A stretch of 64,000 nucleotides of DNA from CAYRDC01 sp964422925 (GCA_964422925.1 CAYRDC010000013.1:5206-69205); one strand, 5' to 3'; numbered from the stretch's first letter, positions 19,613-28,528 are shown. Numbers and translations: made by a program. Notes: a model not told the origin generated them from the sequence alone.

Positions 19613-20368
19613 TCAGGCAAGAATTTTTTCCAGCACATCCCCTACCATATAGGATAAAATGGCTGCCAGGCCGCCCAGTAACAAGGTTTCCAGGATACTT
19701 TTCAGCTTGGGCGTATCATTCACATAGCTTTTCAGGAAGCCAATCAGGATAAAGGCCAGGGAAGTGAATAAACAGCTTAAAGGAAACAGGAGGCTCTGCT
19801 GGATATTGCCAATATAATGGACGACATAGGTGATAAGCGGGATGAAACCCACCAGGACGAATGACCCGAAAGTAACCGAGGCGGTTTGCAACGGGCTTTG
19901 AGCCGGGTAAGCCATTTCCAGTTCTTCCTTCATCATCACATCCACCCAGCGGTTTTTATCAGCAGTGATAACTTCCACTATCTGGTCAAGCAACTCTCCG
20001 CTGAATCCCTTGGCTTCATAGATTTCCCGGATTTCCTCTTTTTCCTTATCCGGCAGATTATCTACCTCCCAATATTCTATTTTCTTATGCTTGCGGTAAT
20101 TGTCTATTTCGGATTTGGCCGATAAATAATTCCCCACTGACATGGAGAACCCATCGGCTATAAGGTTGGCAAAGCCCAGGATCAGCACGATATTCGTACT
20201 TAATTCAGCGCCTGCGGCTCCGGCCACTACGGCAAAGGTGGTTACACTGCCGTCTATACCGCCATATACAAATTCAGCCAGGTATTTTTTCAGCCGGCCG
20301 ATTCCGGAGGATACACCATGAATCCGGTCTTCATCCAGAATATGCGGATTGTTGTCCGGTTTAGGCAT
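19613..20368 (-). CDS. VIT1/CCC1-family transporter (Fe2+/Mn2+)
   Basis: A 251-residue protein with the VIT/CCC1 pattern. The first helix region is YGGIDGSVTTFAVVAGAAGAEL (about 35-56) and the second ANLIADGFSMSVGNYLSAKSE (about 68-88). A charged cytoplasmic metal-binding stretch rich in Glu follows (about 95-150), then three C-terminal helices. Family members move Fe2+ or Mn2+ out of the cytoplasm. The gene follows the universal stress gene with a one-base gap, so they are tightly co-translated. Metal specificity is not determinable here. Confidence 0.87.
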   Translation of the reverse strand: MPKPDNNPHILDEDRIHGVSSGIGRLKKYLAEFVYGGIDGSVTTFAVVAGAAGAELSTNIVLILGFANLIADGFSMSVGNYLSAKSEIDNYRKHKKIEYWEVDNLPDKEKEEIREIYEAKGFSGELLDQIVEVITADKNRWVDVMMKEELEMAYPAQSPLQTASVTFGSFVLVGFIPLITYVVHYIGNIQQSLLFPLSCLFTSLAFILIGFLKSYVNDTPKLKSILETLLLGGLAAILSYMVGDVLEKILA

Positions 20369-20369
20369 A

Positions 20370-21290
20370 TTAAACTTCCATTAAAGCATCGATCAAGCCC
20401 ATATACTCATCTTTCCGTTTCAGAATCATAATCGGGAAAGTGGTATTCCTCCGGATGAGGCTCTCGGTAACACTGCCCAGCAACAGCACGCTGATGGCGC
20501 TTTGGCCCTTTGCCCCGATCAGGATAATATCGGCTTCCAGTTTGCGGGCTTCTTCCAGTATGGATTTGGAATAATGCTGGTCGTCCCGGATCCGGAACAC
20601 CGGGTTTAGTTTCAGGTCACTCAACCCGTTTTTTGTAATGAATTTTTCATATTTCCTTTTGGCATGCCCGAGCATGATTTCCGCGAATTCTTCATAGCTT
20701 TTCCCGGAGGCATAATAGCCCGTGGGCATCTGGCTGACATGCAGCACAAATAATTCCGCTTCCGGTTTATGTTCCAGCACGTTCCGGGCTTTTTCGAAAG
20801 CGAGCAGGCTGTATTCTGAAAAATCAACAGGGATCAGGATTTTCTCCAACTTATGGGAAGGATGCTGGGGTACAATCAGGACAGCACAATGGGCTTTGCG
20901 CGCTAATTTTTCAGGTACCACTCCGGTGCCGTCTTCATCATCTTTTTTGCCCACCACTAACATATCCATATCCTCATCCCGGATAAGCCGGAGCATCTCT
21001 TTGACAGTACCGCCCTTCAGCACCCGGGTTTTTACCCGGACCCCCGCGGAATTATCAAAACCTTTCTTTACCGTTTTTTCCAGCAACTCCTTCACCGGCT
21101 CTTCATAGGATATCCCCAGCCCGTACACCGGGGAATCGGGATCTCTTTCTATGTCAAACTTATACTCCGCATGAACAAACCAAACCTCTTCCACTTGTAA
21201 AGTCCGGGTCAGGTAAGCGGTATATTCCATCAAAATCTGATCGTGGCTGGTAAAATCGAGCCCTACCATTACTTTCTTAATACGATACAT
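20370..21290 (-). CDS. Tandem universal stress protein (two Usp domains)
   Basis: A 306-residue protein with two UspA-type Rossmann domains: residues ~1-140 (MVGLDFTSHDQILMEY start) and ~145-295 (ILIPVDFSEYSLLAFEKA start). The second domain keeps the ATP-binding GxxGxxxxxxGSV-type motif (GAKGQSAISVLLLGSVTESLI). The first shows a weaker version (VGKKDDEDG). This pattern of one degenerate and one intact nucleotide site is common in tandem Usp proteins. It is the first gene of the minus-strand unit with the metal and SLC12-like transporters, and likely senses or buffers stress for them (inference). Confidence 0.88.
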   Translation of the reverse strand: MYRIKKVMVGLDFTSHDQILMEYTAYLTRTLQVEEVWFVHAEYKFDIERDPDSPVYGLGISYEEPVKELLEKTVKKGFDNSAGVRVKTRVLKGGTVKEMLRLIRDEDMDMLVVGKKDDEDGTGVVPEKLARKAHCAVLIVPQHPSHKLEKILIPVDFSEYSLLAFEKARNVLEHKPEAELFVLHVSQMPTGYYASGKSYEEFAEIMLGHAKRKYEKFITKNGLSDLKLNPVFRIRDDQHYSKSILEEARKLEADIILIGAKGQSAISVLLLGSVTESLIRRNTTFPIMILKRKDEYMGLIDALMEV

Positions 21291-21309
21291 AGCAGATAGT
21301 TCTTTGGGG

Positions 21310-21340
21310 CAATATTAAATACCCTGACGCTAATAACAAA
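21310..21340 (-). promoter_or_regulatory. Promoter for the stress protein/transporter/sugar-nucleotide unit
   Basis: On the minus strand TTTG (21337-21340), a 19-base spacer, then TAATATTG (21310-21317), one base off the TAnnTTTG consensus. It lies 20 bases before the universal stress protein start. It is the only convincing promoter seen for the six minus-strand genes down to galE. Confidence 0.5.
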
Positions 21341-21432
21341 TGACTGAAGCAAACATACTGTGGGCAAATAGGTCAGGCCGTCAAATAATTTTCCTGTAAA
21401 TTCCGCTTAATGATTACATTAATTATGTAGAT

Positions 21433-21440
21433 TAACTTTG
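21433..21440 (+). promoter_or_regulatory. TAnnTTTG -7 box in front of the two-component operon
   Basis: TAACTTTG, a consensus -7 element, 25 bases before the response-regulator ATG. No TTTG at the -33 position; an activator-dependent promoter is possible for an autoregulated PhoB-type operon. Confidence 0.4.
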
Positions 21441-21465
21441 CGTAACACTTTTACTTTGATAAGCA

Positions 21466-22146
21466 ATGGATGAGCAACATAAAATTCTGGTAGTGGATGA
21501 TGAGCCTGACATTCTTCAGTTCATTCGTTATAATCTGGAAAAAGAAGGATACCATGTATTTGAGGCTGACAGCGGGGAAAAAGCCCTGGAGCTCGTGCGC
21601 AGCGAAGAGCCCGACCTGATATTGCTGGATATAATGATGCCGGGACTGAATGGCATTGAAACCTGCCGCCTGATCCGCGAAAATGGAACCATACGCCAAC
21701 CATTAATCGCATTCTTAAGCGCCCGTGGAGAAGAATTTACCCAGGTTGCCGGGTTCGATGCAGGCGCAGATGATTACATTACCAAGCCGATCAAACCGCG
21801 TTTGCTGGTCAGCCGCCTGAAAGCCTTGTTGAGGCGCAACCGGAAGACAGAATCAACCCGAACCCTGGAAACCTGCGGATTCTGTATAGACCGGGATGCC
21901 TATTTAGTACGGAAGGGAGACAATCAATGGCATTTGCCGAGAAAAGAATTTGAATTGTTATACCTGCTTGCCTCGAGGCCCGGCCGCGTATTTACGCGGG
22001 ATGAAATCATGCATCGCGTTTGGGGCGATGAAGTCATCGTAGGCGAACGAACCCTGGATGTGCACATCCGCAGATTGCGGCAAAAACTGGGGAACGACCT
22101 GATAAAAACCGTGAAAGGAGTGGGTTATAAACTGGAAGCCTCATGA
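21466..22146 (+). CDS. OmpR/PhoB-family response regulator
   Basis: A 226-residue two-domain regulator. The receiver domain (1-120) has acidic pocket DDE at 11-13, phospho-acceptor Asp55 in LLDIMMPG, and the conserved Lys of the TKP motif near 106. The C-terminal winged helix (about 130-226) shows ERTLDVHIRRLRQKLG and VKGVGYKLE, the PhoB/OmpR DNA-recognition region. It overlaps the kinase gene by 4 bases (ATGA). The signal is unknown. The closest recognised pattern is the PhoP/PhoB branch, but no pst or phosphatase genes are nearby. Confidence 0.94.
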   Translation: MDEQHKILVVDDEPDILQFIRYNLEKEGYHVFEADSGEKALELVRSEEPDLILLDIMMPGLNGIETCRLIRENGTIRQPLIAFLSARGEEFTQVAGFDAGADDYITKPIKPRLLVSRLKALLRRNRKTESTRTLETCGFCIDRDAYLVRKGDNQWHLPRKEFELLYLLASRPGRVFTRDEIMHRVWGDEVIVGERTLDVHIRRLRQKLGNDLIKTVKGVGYKLEAS

Positions 22147-23192
22147 AAAATCCGCGTCCCGGCCAGCTTGCTTTTTACGCGGCCGTAATCATAGCGTTGG
22201 TTACGGCTGCCGGACTGCTGATCGAATATTACGCAACCGGACAGGTGCTGGCCTGGTGGATACCGGTCATTCTCCCTCTGGCTGTTTTGATTATTTCCTA
22301 CGTGGTTTTTTTCCTGTTCCTGAAAGTTTTTATCTACCGGAAAGTAAAGTTGATTTACAAATACATTCATGAAACCAAAACAGGCCGCAACCCGGGCGAA
22401 AAGCCCGATTTACGCATGCCGGATATCAATACTGTGGAAGCCGAAGTGAAGGAATGGGCTTCCAGCAAGCGGGAAGAATTGCAGCAACTCCGGGATACCG
22501 CCCGTTTCAGAAGGGAATTTATCGGCAATGTTTCGCATGAACTGAAAACGCCCATTTTCAATATGCAGGGTTACCTCGAATCTTTGCTGGACGGAGGATT
22601 GCAGGATGAAAAAGTGAACCGGGATTTTTTGCGGAAAGCCCTGAAAAACCTGAACCGGATCGACCGTATTGTAAAAGACCTGGAAGTTATTTCTCAGCTC
22701 GAGGCAGGGGCCTTGGAACCGCGAAAAGTGCGGTTCAACATAACCAAACTGACGCGGGAAGTTTTTGAACTGCTGGAATATCAGGCCCGTTCGGGGCAGA
22801 TTCAGCTGGAAATCAAGGAAGGCTGTGACCAGCCGTTTTGGGTCATGGCAGACCCCGACCTGATCCGACAGGTGCTCGTGAATTTAATCATGAATTCAAT
22901 TAACTATGCTACACCAGGCGAACCGGGTTTAACCAGGGTTGGGTTTTACGAAATGCACGATTATATCCTGGTGGAAGTTTCGGATCAGGGCATCGGCATC
23001 GCGCAGGAGCATTTACCGCGTTTGTTTGAACGGTTTTACCGAACGGATTCTGCCCGCTCGCGTAAAGTGGGAGGAACCGGACTCGGCCTGGCCATTGTGA
23101 AGCATATAGTGGAAGCGCACGGGCAAACGGTGCATGTCCGGTCTTCGGAAGGAGTGGGTTCCACTTTTGGATTTACGCTGCAAAAAGCCTGA
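22143..23192 (+). CDS. PhoR-like sensor histidine kinase
   Basis: A 349-residue membrane kinase with two N-terminal transmembrane helices (about 10-28 and 38-62) separated by only a few residues, so there is almost no periplasmic sensor. The HisKA dimerisation domain has the phospho-acceptor His132 in NVSHELKTP. The catalytic ATPase domain shows N box NLIMNSINYA, G1 DQGIGI and G2 GGTGLGLAIVKHIVEAHG. With so little outside the membrane, signal input is probably intramembrane or through a partner (inference). Co-operonic with the response regulator. Confidence 0.93.
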   Translation: MKNPRPGQLAFYAAVIIALVTAAGLLIEYYATGQVLAWWIPVILPLAVLIISYVVFFLFLKVFIYRKVKLIYKYIHETKTGRNPGEKPDLRMPDINTVEAEVKEWASSKREELQQLRDTARFRREFIGNVSHELKTPIFNMQGYLESLLDGGLQDEKVNRDFLRKALKNLNRIDRIVKDLEVISQLEAGALEPRKVRFNITKLTREVFELLEYQARSGQIQLEIKEGCDQPFWVMADPDLIRQVLVNLIMNSINYATPGEPGLTRVGFYEMHDYILVEVSDQGIGIAQEHLPRLFERFYRTDSARSRKVGGTGLGLAIVKHIVEAHGQTVHVRSSEGVGSTFGFTLQKA

Positions 23193-23195
23193 ACG

Positions 23196-23942
23196 CTACC
23201 ACCGCACCCGGCTGCCGGCATTAAGGGTGCTGCCGGCCCCGCTGTTGCGCCCCGCCAGAAATTTCGTAGCCAGTGTCTCCAGTTCCAGCACCCCGCCCAA
23301 GAAAACCTTTATGCCTCCGCCCGCCTGCAGGTAATATCCTTTAAACCCGCTCATCGTGGGGGCAAATTCCGCATTCACGTACAGAGCCATCCGGTTGTTG
23401 GGCAACAAGGTCAGAAATCCTTTCAACGCTCCGCCTGCCTGGAACGGAACGATGCCATTGGCCTCATTCCAGCGCACCAAAGCATCCATCCCGGCAAAAC
23501 CCCAGATATTCCGGTGCACCGGAAAGGTAAACTGAAACTGCGTCCACCACAAAGACCCCTGGTATTCCAGGAAAGGATGGCTCCCGTCCCGGCCCTCCAG
23601 GTCGCGGGCTACCGGTATATAAAAAGTGCTCTGAACCGTAAACGGGGAATACCCCGGCCGGAGGGACCAGCGCAGCACCGGACCGATATGCGTAATGGCA
23701 GTACGGCTGTTGGCCGAATTGCCAAACCGGAAAATATTCCAAAAAGGAGCCGGCAGGGAATCCACCCGGACCGAACGGAACAGGCCTTCCACACCCACAT
23801 TCCAGTTGGAACGGATCCCATAGGTGTACCGGGCAAAAAGCGTAAGGTAATCAGACCGCACAGGCTGGGGTACCGCCTGGCCCTGTCCGTCAAAATAAGC
23901 AGTCTGCGTATACACATTCAGGAACAAGGATACTTCCGACAT
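23196..23942 (-). CDS. Outer-membrane beta-barrel-like protein without its own signal peptide
   Basis: About 248 residues of alternating polar/aromatic beta-strand sequence (SDYLTLFARYTYGI, WNVGVEGLFRSV, PFTVQSTFYIPV, GYYLQAGGGIKVFLGG), ending in a C-terminal Trp as many outer-membrane barrels do (SRVRW). The assigned ATG lies inside the protein: the frame stays open upstream to a stop near 24043 and encodes plausible mature sequence (DSWIESSS, DWLFIDPSATLFAG), but there is no ATG and no signal peptide there. That upstream reading crosses the ten-A run at the end of the DUF547 gene. Insertion of one A would fuse both proteins. It is therefore either a frameshift-expressed module or a broken gene. 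Confidence 0.6.
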   Translation of the reverse strand: MSEVSLFLNVYTQTAYFDGQGQAVPQPVRSDYLTLFARYTYGIRSNWNVGVEGLFRSVRVDSLPAPFWNIFRFGNSANSRTAITHIGPVLRWSLRPGYSPFTVQSTFYIPVARDLEGRDGSHPFLEYQGSLWWTQFQFTFPVHRNIWGFAGMDALVRWNEANGIVPFQAGGALKGFLTLLPNNRMALYVNAEFAPTMSGFKGYYLQAGGGIKVFLGGVLELETLATKFLAGRNSGAGSTLNAGSRVRW

Positions 23943-24019
23943 GCCCGCAAAGAGCGTTGCAGAAGGATCTATAAACAGCCAGTCTTCCGATTGAATGGAG
24001 GAAGACTCAATCCAGCTGT

Positions 24020-24745
24020 CTAGTTTTTTTTTTCGTTCAGACTCCAGTCATAGGTGTAATAAGTAATGGTAAAATCGGCTGGTATGGGATTATTCCGGTA
24101 TTGGTTTATATACGACCTGATATCCATGCTTTGCGAGAGGAAATCGGCCTGGTACCATTCGAATATTTGCGAAATCTCTGCTTTTTTGCTTCCATAATCC
24201 AGCCGGATAAAGGAACTGCTATTGAGGGCTTTTCGGGTTCGCTGGTCCATTTGCGCGTTGAGATTTTCAGGCCGGAAGGCAAAATCAGCCAAAGGCGGGC
24301 ATCCTTTTGCCCCGCAGACCAGCACAAAATGCAACCTGGGGTCTTTGTACACGGCCAGCAGTTTTTGCTTTTCAATGATTTCAAGGCTTATCCTCTGACG
24401 GGCTACCGTATGGCTCTCGCTGGTGAAAACATCGGGTATGTCGAGCGGGGATTTAACGGGATAATGCCCCACTATGGATTTGATCATGGTGAGGTTATAG
24501 GCATTGATCCAGAAAGCTTCGATTTCAGCGGCTGTCTTCCCCTGCAAATCAACGGCTGCCATCTCACCTATTAATTCATCCAGTTCATTGCGATGCTGTT
24601 TAACAGTCCGGTAATCCACCAGTCCGCCCGAAACATACTTTTGCAAAAAAGCATCGGCATCACTGAAAAAAGCATTAAGGTCCTGGGCATTCAGCGCGGA
24701 GAAAGACCACGCCAGCAGGCTTATCAGTAGAATGAATCGTTTCAT
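24020..24745 (-). CDS. Secreted DUF547-family protein
   Basis: A 241-residue protein with an N-terminal signal peptide (MKRFILLISLLAWSFSALNA, cleavage after ALNA likely). A DUF547 domain follows, recognised by WINAYNLTMIKSIV near 80-93, LHFVLVCGAKGCPPL near 137-151 and the closing YYTYDWSLNE. The conserved Cys pair and His-containing pocket suggest a papain/transglutaminase-like fold, but no activity is established for the family. It ends in a run of lysines encoded by ten consecutive A residues (24024-24033 on the minus strand). The downstream frame continues into the beta-barrel protein. Confidence 0.87.
   Translation of the reverse strand: MKRFILLISLLAWSFSALNAQDLNAFFSDADAFLQKYVSGGLVDYRTVKQHRNELDELIGEMAAVDLQGKTAAEIEAFWINAYNLTMIKSIVGHYPVKSPLDIPDVFTSESHTVARQRISLEIIEKQKLLAVYKDPRLHFVLVCGAKGCPPLADFAFRPENLNAQMDQRTRKALNSSSFIRLDYGSKKAEISQIFEWYQADFLSQSMDIRSYINQYRNNPIPADFTITYYTYDWSLNEKKN
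24024..24033 (-). promoter_or_regulatory. A10 homopolymer, candidate slippage/frameshift site
   Basis: Ten uninterrupted A (minus strand) directly before the DUF547 stop codon. In the reference frame it reads GAA AAA AAA AAC TAG. One extra A gives GAA AAA AAA AAA CTA GAC and enters the open frame of the outer-membrane protein without a stop. Runs of nine or more A are known sites of RNA-polymerase slippage in AT-tolerant bacteria. An assembly error in homopolymer length is the main alternative. Confidence 0.5.
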
Positions 24746-24925
24746 AAGTTCCGGGATATAGATTCTGATTGGCTAATCTACTTCAAAAACAGGGCATTTA
24801 TTAAAATCATTCATTAACTTGGATTATTCAGCGAATTTTTTTGGAAGCAATTTGCCTGAAATGTCCTGAATCCGACAGAATTTAGCTATAGGACATCTTT
24901 GTTTTGAACCTGAAAAAAGGGAATC

Positions 24926-26269
24926 ATGCATGTTGTCATTATCGGTAACGGCATTGCCGGAATTACGGCTGCCCGTTATATTCGCAAGTTAAGCGACCAT
25001 GAGATCACTGTTATATCTGCTGAAACGGACCACTTCTTTTCCCGCACAGCTTTGATGTATGTCTTTATGGGGCATATGCGTTTTGAAGACATCAAGCCCT
25101 ATGAAGATTATTTCTGGAGGAAAAACCGCATTAACCTGTTGCGGGCCTGGGTGGAATCTGTTGACACGAATGTCAGGACAGTAACCACTTCCGCCAACCG
25201 GGTAATTCATTACGATGCCCTTTTGCTGGCCACCGGGTCGGCTTACAACAAATTCGGATGGCCGGGCCAGGACCTGGAAGGCGTACAGGGCCTGTACAGT
25301 TACCAGGATCTCGAACTGCTGGAACAAAACGCAGCGCGGGCCCGCCAGGCCGTAATTGTGGGGGGCGGGCTGATCGGCATTGAACTGGGTGAAATGCTTC
25401 ACTCAAGAGGCATTAAGGTTACTTTCCTGGTGCGTGAAAGCAGCTACTGGAACAACGTGCTGCCGCCTGAAGAATCGGAAATGGTAAGCCGCCATATCCT
25501 CGAACATCATTTCGACCTGCGGCTCGGGACCGAATTAAAGGAAATCAAAGACGATGGCAGCGGGCACGTACAATCAGTGATTACCAGCCGGGGCGAAGAG
25601 ATTCCCTGCCAGATCGTTGGCCTGACAGCCGGTGTCCACCCGAATATCACCCTGGCCCAATCAAGCGGAACCATTGAATGTGACCGGGGCATACTCGTGG
25701 ACGAATACCTTTGCACCTCCGCCCCGGATGTGTACGCTGCCGGTGATTGCGTTCAGCACCGGAATCCGCCTCCCGGCCACAAGCCCATCGAGCAGGTCTG
25801 GTACACGGGCAAGATCATGGGCCGGGCGGCAGCTCATACCATCTGTGGCACACCCAAAAAATATGAACCCGGCTTCTGGTTCAATTCAGCCAAATTTCTC
25901 GATATTGAATACCAGGTGTACGGAGAGGTGCCCAATACACCGGACACGGGCCTGTATTCGCTGTACTGGGAGCACCCCGATGGCAAAAAGAGCGTCCGGA
26001 TCGTGTTTGACCCCTCAGACGGAAACACGGTCCGCGGTTTTAACCTGATGGGAATCCGCTTCCGGCATGCCGTATGCGACCAATGGCTCCGGGAGAAATG
26101 GAATATCCATGAGGTAGTCCGCCACCTGGAAGCGGCCAATTTTGACCCGGAATTTTCCAAAAGGTACGAAAAGGAAATCCGGCAATTGCATAACCAGCGC
26201 TTCCCGGACCGGGCAGTAACCGGAGTGTCAAAAAAGTCTTGGAAATCAATGGTTTTCTCCTACCGATAA
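24926..26269 (+). CDS. FAD/NAD(P)-dependent oxidoreductase (pyridine nucleotide-disulfide family)
   Basis: A 447-residue flavoprotein. FAD-binding GNGIAGITAARYIRK (7-21), the LLATGS motif (near 99), a second Rossmann site GGGLIGIELGEMLHSRGI (near 147-164) and the FAD-closing VYAAGDCVQ (near 270) follow the rubredoxin/nitrite-reductase-type oxidoreductase order. No redox-active CxxC pair is seen, arguing against a disulfide reductase. The C-terminal ~120 residues are family-specific. The next gene, a multi-cluster Fe-S membrane protein, starts 12 bases after its stop, so the pair likely shuttles electrons between NAD(P)H and the membrane (inference). Confidence 0.88.
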   Translation: MHVVIIGNGIAGITAARYIRKLSDHEITVISAETDHFFSRTALMYVFMGHMRFEDIKPYEDYFWRKNRINLLRAWVESVDTNVRTVTTSANRVIHYDALLLATGSAYNKFGWPGQDLEGVQGLYSYQDLELLEQNAARARQAVIVGGGLIGIELGEMLHSRGIKVTFLVRESSYWNNVLPPEESEMVSRHILEHHFDLRLGTELKEIKDDGSGHVQSVITSRGEEIPCQIVGLTAGVHPNITLAQSSGTIECDRGILVDEYLCTSAPDVYAAGDCVQHRNPPPGHKPIEQVWYTGKIMGRAAAHTICGTPKKYEPGFWFNSAKFLDIEYQVYGEVPNTPDTGLYSLYWEHPDGKKSVRIVFDPSDGNTVRGFNLMGIRFRHAVCDQWLREKWNIHEVVRHLEAANFDPEFSKRYEKEIRQLHNQRFPDRAVTGVSKKSWKSMVFSYR

Positions 26270-26281
26270 AATCCCTTGCTG

Positions 26282-27826
26282 ATGGAACAGTATGATATAA
26301 ACATGTCTCTTACGCCTCCCTCGCGCATGAGCGCTGGCGAACGGATCAGCCTGACGGTGGCCACCCTGGGTTTGCTGGGCATACTGGTCAGCTTCCTCGG
26401 AGCCGGACACAGCTACCTGATGCCTTTCCTGTTCGGGCTGGTGATGCTGGTGGTTGGCGGTGTATTGTACACTACCAAACGGCACCAGTATAAATCGCTG
26501 GCCGGGGTACTGTTCGCGGCCGGTATTATTTCCTTGCTTTTCCTGAAGATTAAGCTTGAAATTCCGGCTGTTTACTTGGGTCCGGCAATTACGGTCTTTT
26601 TACTGGCAGGAGGGATTGCCTTTTTCTGGTTCCGTTTCGGAAGGGGCCCGGCCGGTATCCGGAATGATGGCATTTATCACAGCGAAGTCACCCGCAAAGG
26701 CGGTACTATCGCATGGTTTCTCGGCATCTTGTTTACTGGTTTTTACATTACCCTGTACTGGTTTCCTGAAAACCTCCACGGGCTGATTTACGCCACAGAA
26801 CCCCTGTACCATGCCCTCACCGGGAAATATGCCATTTATTACGCGGAAGACGGATCAGTCACAGGGTATAACCAATGGTTCCTGTACGGACTTTTCTATA
26901 CCCTGGCCGTCATCATAATGGGCACCCGGTTTATGTTCAAATACCGGCATAACCGTTACCAGCTGATCCGCACCGTTTCCGTCACCGTGGTCCAGTTGTT
27001 TATCGCCTTCCTGCTCCCTTCGTTCCTGGAAGCGCTGAACAACCAGGGCCAATCAGTGGAACCGTTTTATTTCAGCTATTTCTGGCCGCTCGACTATGAC
27101 GCTTTGTTTCCGTCCTCGTTGTCTCATTATGCCTATTCGCCCGGTATGTTTGGAAAATTCGTGTTTTACTGGATGATTATCGGGGCTTTTGTCGCGGTAC
27201 CCGTTCTCACCTATTTGATTGGCAAGCGGTGGTATTGTTCATGGGTTTGCGGTTGTGGCGGGCTGGCAGAAACGGCAGGCGACCCGTTTCGCCATTTATC
27301 GGATAAATCGTTGAAAGCCTGGCGGATTGAGCGGATCAGCATTTATTCGGTATTGGTTCTCATTACCCTGATTACAGCACTGCTGCTGGTGAACTGGCGA
27401 TGGCCGTTCATGGATGAGCAGCTGGCCCTGAGCCTGAAGAAAGGCTACGGGTTTGCCATCGGTTCCGTCTTCGCGGGGGTGGTAGGCACGGGCTTTTACC
27501 CTTTGCTGGGAAACCGGGTCTGGTGCCGGTTCGGATGCCCACAGGCGGCCATTCTCGGCATCATCCAGAAATACTTTTCCCGGTTCCGGATTACCACCAA
27601 CGGGGCCCAGTGCATCAGCTGCGGCAATTGCTCGACTTACTGCGAAATGGGCATAGACGTGAAATGGTACGCCCAGCGCGGGCAAAACATCGTCAGGGCC
27701 TCCTGCGTGGGCTGCGGGGTGTGTTCAGCGGTTTGCCCGAGGGGCGTGCTGAAGCTGGAAACCGGGCCTGTGGAAGGCCGCACCGAATTCACGCTGGACA
27801 GTGCAGCCATGAAATTCTACGCGTAG
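26282..27826 (+). CDS. FixG/NapH-like polytopic membrane protein with 4Fe-4S clusters
   Basis: About 514 residues from the ATG at 26282 (an in-frame TTG at 26276 is the alternative). Around ten membrane helices are interrupted by cysteine motifs: CSWVCGCGGL and VWCRFGCPQA on the helical part, then a classic two-cluster ferredoxin domain CISCGNCSTYCEMGI and CVGCGVCSAVCPRGV near residues 440-500. This arrangement is that of NapH/FixG/RdxB-type quinol or cytochrome-oxidase-assembly electron carriers. It is unusual to find one between a flavoprotein and glycosyltransferases. It may power a reductive or desaturating step on the lipid or glycan made by the operon (inference). Confidence 0.85.
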   Translation: MEQYDINMSLTPPSRMSAGERISLTVATLGLLGILVSFLGAGHSYLMPFLFGLVMLVVGGVLYTTKRHQYKSLAGVLFAAGIISLLFLKIKLEIPAVYLGPAITVFLLAGGIAFFWFRFGRGPAGIRNDGIYHSEVTRKGGTIAWFLGILFTGFYITLYWFPENLHGLIYATEPLYHALTGKYAIYYAEDGSVTGYNQWFLYGLFYTLAVIIMGTRFMFKYRHNRYQLIRTVSVTVVQLFIAFLLPSFLEALNNQGQSVEPFYFSYFWPLDYDALFPSSLSHYAYSPGMFGKFVFYWMIIGAFVAVPVLTYLIGKRWYCSWVCGCGGLAETAGDPFRHLSDKSLKAWRIERISIYSVLVLITLITALLLVNWRWPFMDEQLALSLKKGYGFAIGSVFAGVVGTGFYPLLGNRVWCRFGCPQAAILGIIQKYFSRFRITTNGAQCISCGNCSTYCEMGIDVKWYAQRGQNIVRASCVGCGVCSAVCPRGVLKLETGPVEGRTEFTLDSAAMKFYA

Positions 27827-27828
27827 CC

Positions 27829-28518
27829 ATGAAGCCGAAAATAGTGGTCATTATCCCGGCCTTCAATGAAGAAAACGCGGTGGGTAAAGTGGTACGGGAC
27901 ATCCCCAAAGACTTTGTGGATGAAATCATTGTAGTCAACAACAATTCCTCGGACAACACCGCTACTCAAGCCCGGAAAGCCGGGGCAACCGTTTTGGACG
28001 AACCCCGGCAGGGTTATGGTAATGCCTGCCTGAAAGGCCTGGAATATGCCGGCCAACTGAACCCTTTGCCGGACATCGTGGTTTTCCTCGATGCGGATTA
28101 TTCGGATTATCCCGGAGAATTGCCGAACGTGGTGCAACCCATCCTGGACGGGACCTGTGACCTCGTTATTGGCAGCCGGGCGCTTGGAAACCGGGAAAAA
28201 GGCGCTATGCTGCCCCACCAGGTATTCGGCAATAAACTGGCCACTACGCTGATCCACTGGTTTTACGGGGTGCGGTTTACAGACCTAGGGCCGTTCCGGG
28301 CCATACGCTATGAAAAACTGCAACTGCTGGGAATGAAAGACCGGACCTACGGCTGGACCGTGGAAATGCAGGTCAAAGCCGCCAAACACAAACTGAAATG
28401 CTGTGAAGTGCCGGTAACATACCGCAAACGGATCGGCACTTCCAAGGTAACCGGGACCCTGAAAGGCACCCTCGGGGCAGGTTACAAAATCATTGGTACA
28501 ATACTTCGTTATTTGTGA
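27829..28518 (+). CDS. GT2 glycosyltransferase of the dolichyl/polyprenyl-phosphate type
   Basis: A 229-residue family 2 glycosyltransferase from the ATG that follows the preceding stop by two bases. GT-A features: VVIIPAFNEENAVG at the N-terminus, the nucleotide-sugar DADYSDYPGE (DxD) near 80-90, and the LGPFRAIRYEKL and TYGWTVEMQVKA stretches typical of DPM1/polyprenyl-phosphate sugar synthases. No C-terminal membrane helices, so it probably transfers a sugar to a lipid phosphate at the inner leaflet. A longer frame upstream overlaps the Fe-S gene and is not used. Confidence 0.88.
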   Translation: MKPKIVVIIPAFNEENAVGKVVRDIPKDFVDEIIVVNNNSSDNTATQARKAGATVLDEPRQGYGNACLKGLEYAGQLNPLPDIVVFLDADYSDYPGELPNVVQPILDGTCDLVIGSRALGNREKGAMLPHQVFGNKLATTLIHWFYGVRFTDLGPFRAIRYEKLQLLGMKDRTYGWTVEMQVKAAKHKLKCCEVPVTYRKRIGTSKVTGTLKGTLGAGYKIIGTILRYL

Positions 28519-28528
28519 ATTTTGCCTT

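Noticed and set aside
27523..28518. 331-residue extended frame for the first GT2 glycosyltransferase
   Set aside because: The N-terminal 100 residues overlap the Fe-S protein in another frame and lack homology; the GT-A fold begins at the ATG at 27829.
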